Shown here one piece after another: positions 60,330-64,000 of a stretch of 64,000 nt of DNA; position 1 is the first letter of the stretch; each line of letters opens with the position of its first letter. Made by a program: the position numbers and the translations under genes. Origin of the DNA: Lepturacanthus savala. Lineage: Eukaryota; Chordata; Actinopteri; Scombriformes; Trichiuridae. The notes under the pieces are model-generated. The model saw only the letters and a program-made list of their open reading frames with translations. It ran no database searches and was not told the DNA's origin. The stretch is from the NCBI GenBank assembly GCA_030544235.1, contig CM060465.1:10984001-11048000 (forward strand). The letters are read 5' to 3'.

Positions 60330-61378
60330 TTTATCACTGAGGGATGAACGAGCTGAACTGGTTTCAAACGCACCCTCTTGGCTAAAAATAAACCATCGTC
60401 AGTGTGCTGTCGTATTTTCACTGATGCATTTATTTACAGTTCAGCAGTTTATCTCACATTAATATAGGCAGGTAAGATAACAACAGTGTCTAATATGCTA
60501 GATGAATTCTATAATCATGTTTCCATACATTCAACATGCTGTCATATTCTAAAACCTGTTTGATTTCCCTGTTTCACCCCTGATTCCCATCACATGTCCA
60601 CTACCCTCATACTCTTCCTTCAAATACAGCTTCACCCATATGTTAAATGTCAGAACTGTATGTGTATAAATATACATTTTTAAATAAGGGTAAAATAAAA
60701 AAAAAAATAATAAACACATTTCATAAATTACATTCAGCAAACCTGCTGTCATGTACCTTTATAATGAAATAAATATATTTCATATACATTTTACATTTTT
60801 TATAAAAGTGTGTGTGTACTTTAGCAGTAGTTTATTAATGTAGATGTCATTGCAATTCATGATGTATTTTTCTAAGTTTCCTATTTGGTTGTTATTATGA
60901 GATTTTGATGACGTTTCAGTTCATCAGTTTTGGTCTGATATGAGGAGGAAATCTGATTTCCATTTCTGTGAGAAATTTCATCACACGTCACACCTCAGTT
61001 ACTTTGTAAGGATCCAAAGTCCTTGTTGAGCCCAGTATATTTAGAACCTCCAAACCCTAGTTAAACGTTTAAAATAAAAACAAAAATAAAAGAATTATAG
61101 AGGAAATGTTTCAGTGTTTTTCCTCTTTGTGTTACAGTAACACACCTCGGTGAGGAAGAAGCAGCCTAGAGCAGCTGGAGGTTTGTCATGTTTGTATTGC
61201 AGTTACTGTGACTGTGAAGAGAACTGGCTCATCTAGACCAGCAGGACAATGACACATCAATTTACAGTTCTGTGGTCATACCAGTAAGTGGTTCTTTATC
61301 TTCTTATCTTCCAAATAAAAAGTGCTGCAATTATGTTCCAGTACTTGTGGTTTGAACAGTTCAGTACGAGGCAACGTA
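60330..61378. other. Region downstream of the FAM3-like gene
   Basis: No coding block recognised. It probably contains the 3' UTR of the FAM3-like gene; a minus-strand AATAAA occurs at about 60836-60831, but which signal is used cannot be told. Confidence 0.4.
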
Positions 61379-61468
61379 TCAGTCCAGGTACTTGGGGATG
61401 CATCCTTGCATTTCAATGAGCTCAGGCCAGTTATCGTATTTGTTCGTCATCTTGTCGTTCTTCCGATA
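61379..61468 (-). CDS. FAM3-like last coding exon
   Basis: 90 nt, acceptor TTTAG after a T-rich tract. Encodes YRKNDKMTNKYDNWPELIEM then QGCIPKYLD and TGA at 61381-61379. Confidence 0.86.
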   Translation of the reverse strand, partial: YRKNDKMTNKYDNWPELIEMQGCIPKYLD

Positions 61469-62932
61469 CTAAAAACAGAAGGACAGATAATTGCTGAAAG
61501 TGAAATTCTTTACTTCATTTGCAAAGTGTTAAGACAGACAACGAGGGTCTGTCTGTCTTAATATAATACTGATGTGTTATAGTAGACGTGGATATAGGTT
61601 TTGATTGCTGTAACAAATTGTAAACAAAACCTACTCTGATCCTGAAGCTACCACACAAACAAATAATTAAATAAAAAGTGAATTTCATACAAATTTACTG
61701 GAAATATTTTTACTTTTAGGATATAACTTTTTTTAAATTGGTATGTGGCCTCATTATATTTTGGCTCATATGTTGTAAATTTGCAAAACTTGCAATTATT
61801 TAGACTCTAGAAATTAGACTCCACAATTCTTCAACTGATATATTAGCATATTAGATTATTTGTTAAAGGCCTAAAATGTAATCGTTCCACTTTAAAATAT
61901 CTATAAATGTCTGTAAATGTCTAGATCTACGTTATATATAGTATATTCCCCAAAAGTGTCTGACTATTTTCAAATCTACAGAAATCTGTCATTTTAATTA
62001 AAGAACCGTCAAGATAGTGATCACCTTTTTATACAGTATTGAGTTATTTTTCTTTCCGCACTTTTAGAACTTGGTTGTTTTGATGTATGTCTTTGATCTA
62101 TGATGTATATCTAAAGGAATCCTAACTGGGAGAATATGACTACAGAGCAGTGAAGATAACAACTCCCATGATCACCATATTCTTTATTGGCCAAGATTTA
62201 AAGTGCCAAAAAAATTTAATTTAAGTTTACCTTATAAAAAGTGATAACTATATATTTTTTCAGGATAACAAACCACTGAATAAACTGAACTGAAAATCTG
62301 TTCTGTTTGTCTCATAACTTATAACTCCTGGAAATAATCTGGCAGCCTCCATCTTTTACTAAATCTACTCTTTAAACATTTAAACACAACTTCTCATGAA
62401 TATTTTATATTGTGACATTTTATATTTTTTAAAGCTACAATGACCAATTAATTAGTTGCCAACTATTACATTAATCATCAACTATTTTGATAATTGATTA
62501 ATCCATTTGAGTCACTTTTAAGGAGAAAATATCCAAATCCTCTGGTCAGATTCTCAAATTATTTATCTGTTTTTTGTCTTCTAGAACAGTAAACCAGTGA
62601 TCTTTGGGTTATTGACTTTGAGTTTTGACCAAAAAAAAGGCATTTTAATCTTTAGCTTTGGGAAGTATGATTGCCATTTTAATCTTCATTACATTTTACA
62701 TTGAATCATTTGCCACTTCTATGCAATGATATCCCAACACTCATGTTATTGTGTGATTACAGTGGTTTAGATGAATCAAAGTGTATCTGATCTGGTGGCT
62801 GTTACCTTCTCAAAGTTGCTCTTCACTGTAGCTCCTTTACCACCAACAAACACCCAGTTATCTCTGAAGCCCAGAGACTTAACCTGAGAGCTGCCCAGCT
62901 CTGCTATCAGCTTCCTGGCATCTTCATTTAAC
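61379..62932 (-). CDS. FAM3-family (ILEI-like) secreted protein, last two exons
   Basis: FAM3 proteins are small secreted cytokine-like proteins with a globular beta-beta-alpha (GG) fold. Two exons are seen, 62932-62806 and 61468-61379, in phase with each other and with GT-AG borders. They read LNEDARKLIAELGSSQVKSL, GFRDNWVFVGGKGATVKSNF and, after the intron, NKYDNWPELIEMQGCIPK then YLD and TGA. This matches the C-terminal third of FAM3C/FAM3A/FAM3B (recalled NEARRLIADLGS, LGFRDNWVFCGGKG, WPEVVEMEGCIP). The conserved cysteine in GCIP is kept; the Cys of WVFCGG is Val here. The earlier exons, with signal peptide, are beyond the right edge. Which paralogue is not decidable. Confidence 0.85.
62430..62680. 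repeat. MITE-like dispersed repeat, copy C
   Basis: Starts AAAGCTACAATGACCAATTA and includes CAACTATTTTGATAATTGAT, ACAGTAAACCAGTGATCTTT and CTTTAGCTTTGGGAAGTATG, reverse-strand versions of words in copies A and B. Lies in the FAM3-like intron. Confidence 0.55.
62806..62932 (-). CDS. FAM3-like penultimate exon
   Basis: 127 nt, acceptor GACAG, donor GTAACA. Encodes LNEDARKLIAELGSSQVKSL and GFRDNWVFVGGKG. One nt completes a codon from the preceding exon, which is not in the window. Confidence 0.86.
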
Positions 62933-64000
62933 CTGTCAAACACAGGGAAGAACAAGTTTGAACAGATGACTGATTATTACTACAGACCATCTCCATGTAG
63001 GTTTACACATACAAGTGTTCAGCAATCAACATACAGAAAAAGACAGAAAATACAAGTAGTACGTGTCAAGTGATGATAAATGATATAAAATAGAATATTG
63101 ACAATTAAAATATGCTAAATATATTCTAAACTCGGAGAAGCATTGTATGCAATGTGCAAAGTAAAGTGGATCCAGATCTACTCAACCAAGTTGGCTCATA
63201 TGAACTTCTCTTATTTACAACTAATGGTTTTTAATTGGTTACTTGGATCAATACCACATGTTGAAAACGTTTCACACAGTCGAAACAGTGGCAACAGTTT
63301 GCTACAGTTTTTGTTAAATCTGTAGGTGTTTACTATGTTAAACACAGTAACGATACTGTAAATGATCATTATAGTAAATTTCTCTATATTTTACCATAAA
63401 TCACAGCAGTCGTATTACTGTAATTAATCACAGTAGTCACAGTAGAGTGACTGTATTATAATACGGTTAATCAACTATTAAATACAAATACAACTGAAAT
63501 CGCTACATTTTTTTGTTTTGTTTTAATTTTACTTTTTATTTTAAAGACACAATACTGTAGAATTACAGTAGTTGTAGTACTACTGTAAAAAACAATTACA
63601 TTAATCTTCTAAATAATTGCTGCTTGTTATTTACTGTAAATTTTAAGGCTTTACAGTTTGGACCAAACTGTGACACATTTTTTCCTTGTTTTCACAGAAA
63701 TATTCAGTGACTACAGCCTCCAAATCTCCTAAATATTTTCCTCATTCAAGCACAAACAAGCAACACAACTCTGCATCCTCACACTTTATCAACAACCACT
63801 AACATGTATTCACATCTCTATTCAACCAAAAAATAAAACAAGACATGTCATAAATAAAACAAAAAAGTCTCCCATAAAAAAAACATAAGCAATACACCAG
63901 TGACATAACTTCGTCATGTGTTGCCTGTTGGCGTTTTTATCTCAACATGTCTGATTAACACACACTCATTGTGTGTAGAATAAGCTGCTGTTTGCAGCAG
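62933..64000. other. Intron of the FAM3-like gene to the right edge
   Basis: AT-rich, no further FAM3 exon seen. Around 63340-63600 there are repeated TACTGTAA/TTACAGTA words, giving many small local inverted repeats. Confidence 0.5.

Overview
This is a 64 kb piece of a vertebrate nuclear genome, almost certainly a ray-finned (teleost) fish. The genes are split into small exons with GT-AG introns. Between them lie many long (CA/GT)n microsatellites, decayed Tc1/mariner elements, L2-like and RTE-like LINE fragments, a Helitron-like element and a SINE with a tRNA-Leu head. There are no bacterial-type operons or CRISPR arrays. All exon models were made by hand from splice signals, reading phase and recalled protein families, without database searches.

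Layout. (1) About 1-24150, + strand: the 3' half of a copine gene, best matched to cpne2. Six coding exons (8755-22891) encode the end of the copine vWA domain, followed by a 3' UTR of about 1.25 kb. The first 8.7 kb is intron and repeats; the C2-domain exons lie before the window. (2) About 28660-39870, - strand: psme3ip1 (fam192a/NIP30), tail to tail with cpne2. I find six coding exons, a probable non-coding first exon near 39772, and one clear U12-type AT-AC intron. The cpne2-psme3ip1 pairing matches my recollection of human 16q13. (3) 38415-38700: a SINE whose head is a nearly intact tRNA-Leu(UAA). (4) 40610-45995, - strand: a complete CYP2-family cytochrome P450 of 487 codons in 11 coding exons. 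Two introns are extra to the usual CYP2 plan, and one splice donor is the first repeat of a GT microsatellite. (5) About 46100-51480: intergenic, with an L2-like LINE fragment, a common fish repeat and a MITE-like repeat. (6) 51845-53278, + strand: an intronless 477-codon reading frame of unknown function, built almost wholly of internal repeats. It sits behind tandem promoter units with perfect cAMP-response elements and a TATA box. An array of long hairpin units follows it. (7) About 54480-60320: a nest of dead transposable elements (RTE-like LINE, common fish repeat, L2 3' end, two Tc1 elements, another LINE/SINE tail). (8) 61379-62932, - strand: the last two exons of a FAM3-family (ILEI-like) gene that continues past the right edge.

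The genes look like unrelated neighbours rather than one pathway: membrane-binding copine, nuclear proteasome regulator, microsomal oxygenase, secreted FAM3 protein. The most unusual items are the repeat-built orphan reading frame with its CRE promoter, the hairpin array behind it, the AT-AC intron in psme3ip1 and the two inserted introns in the P450.
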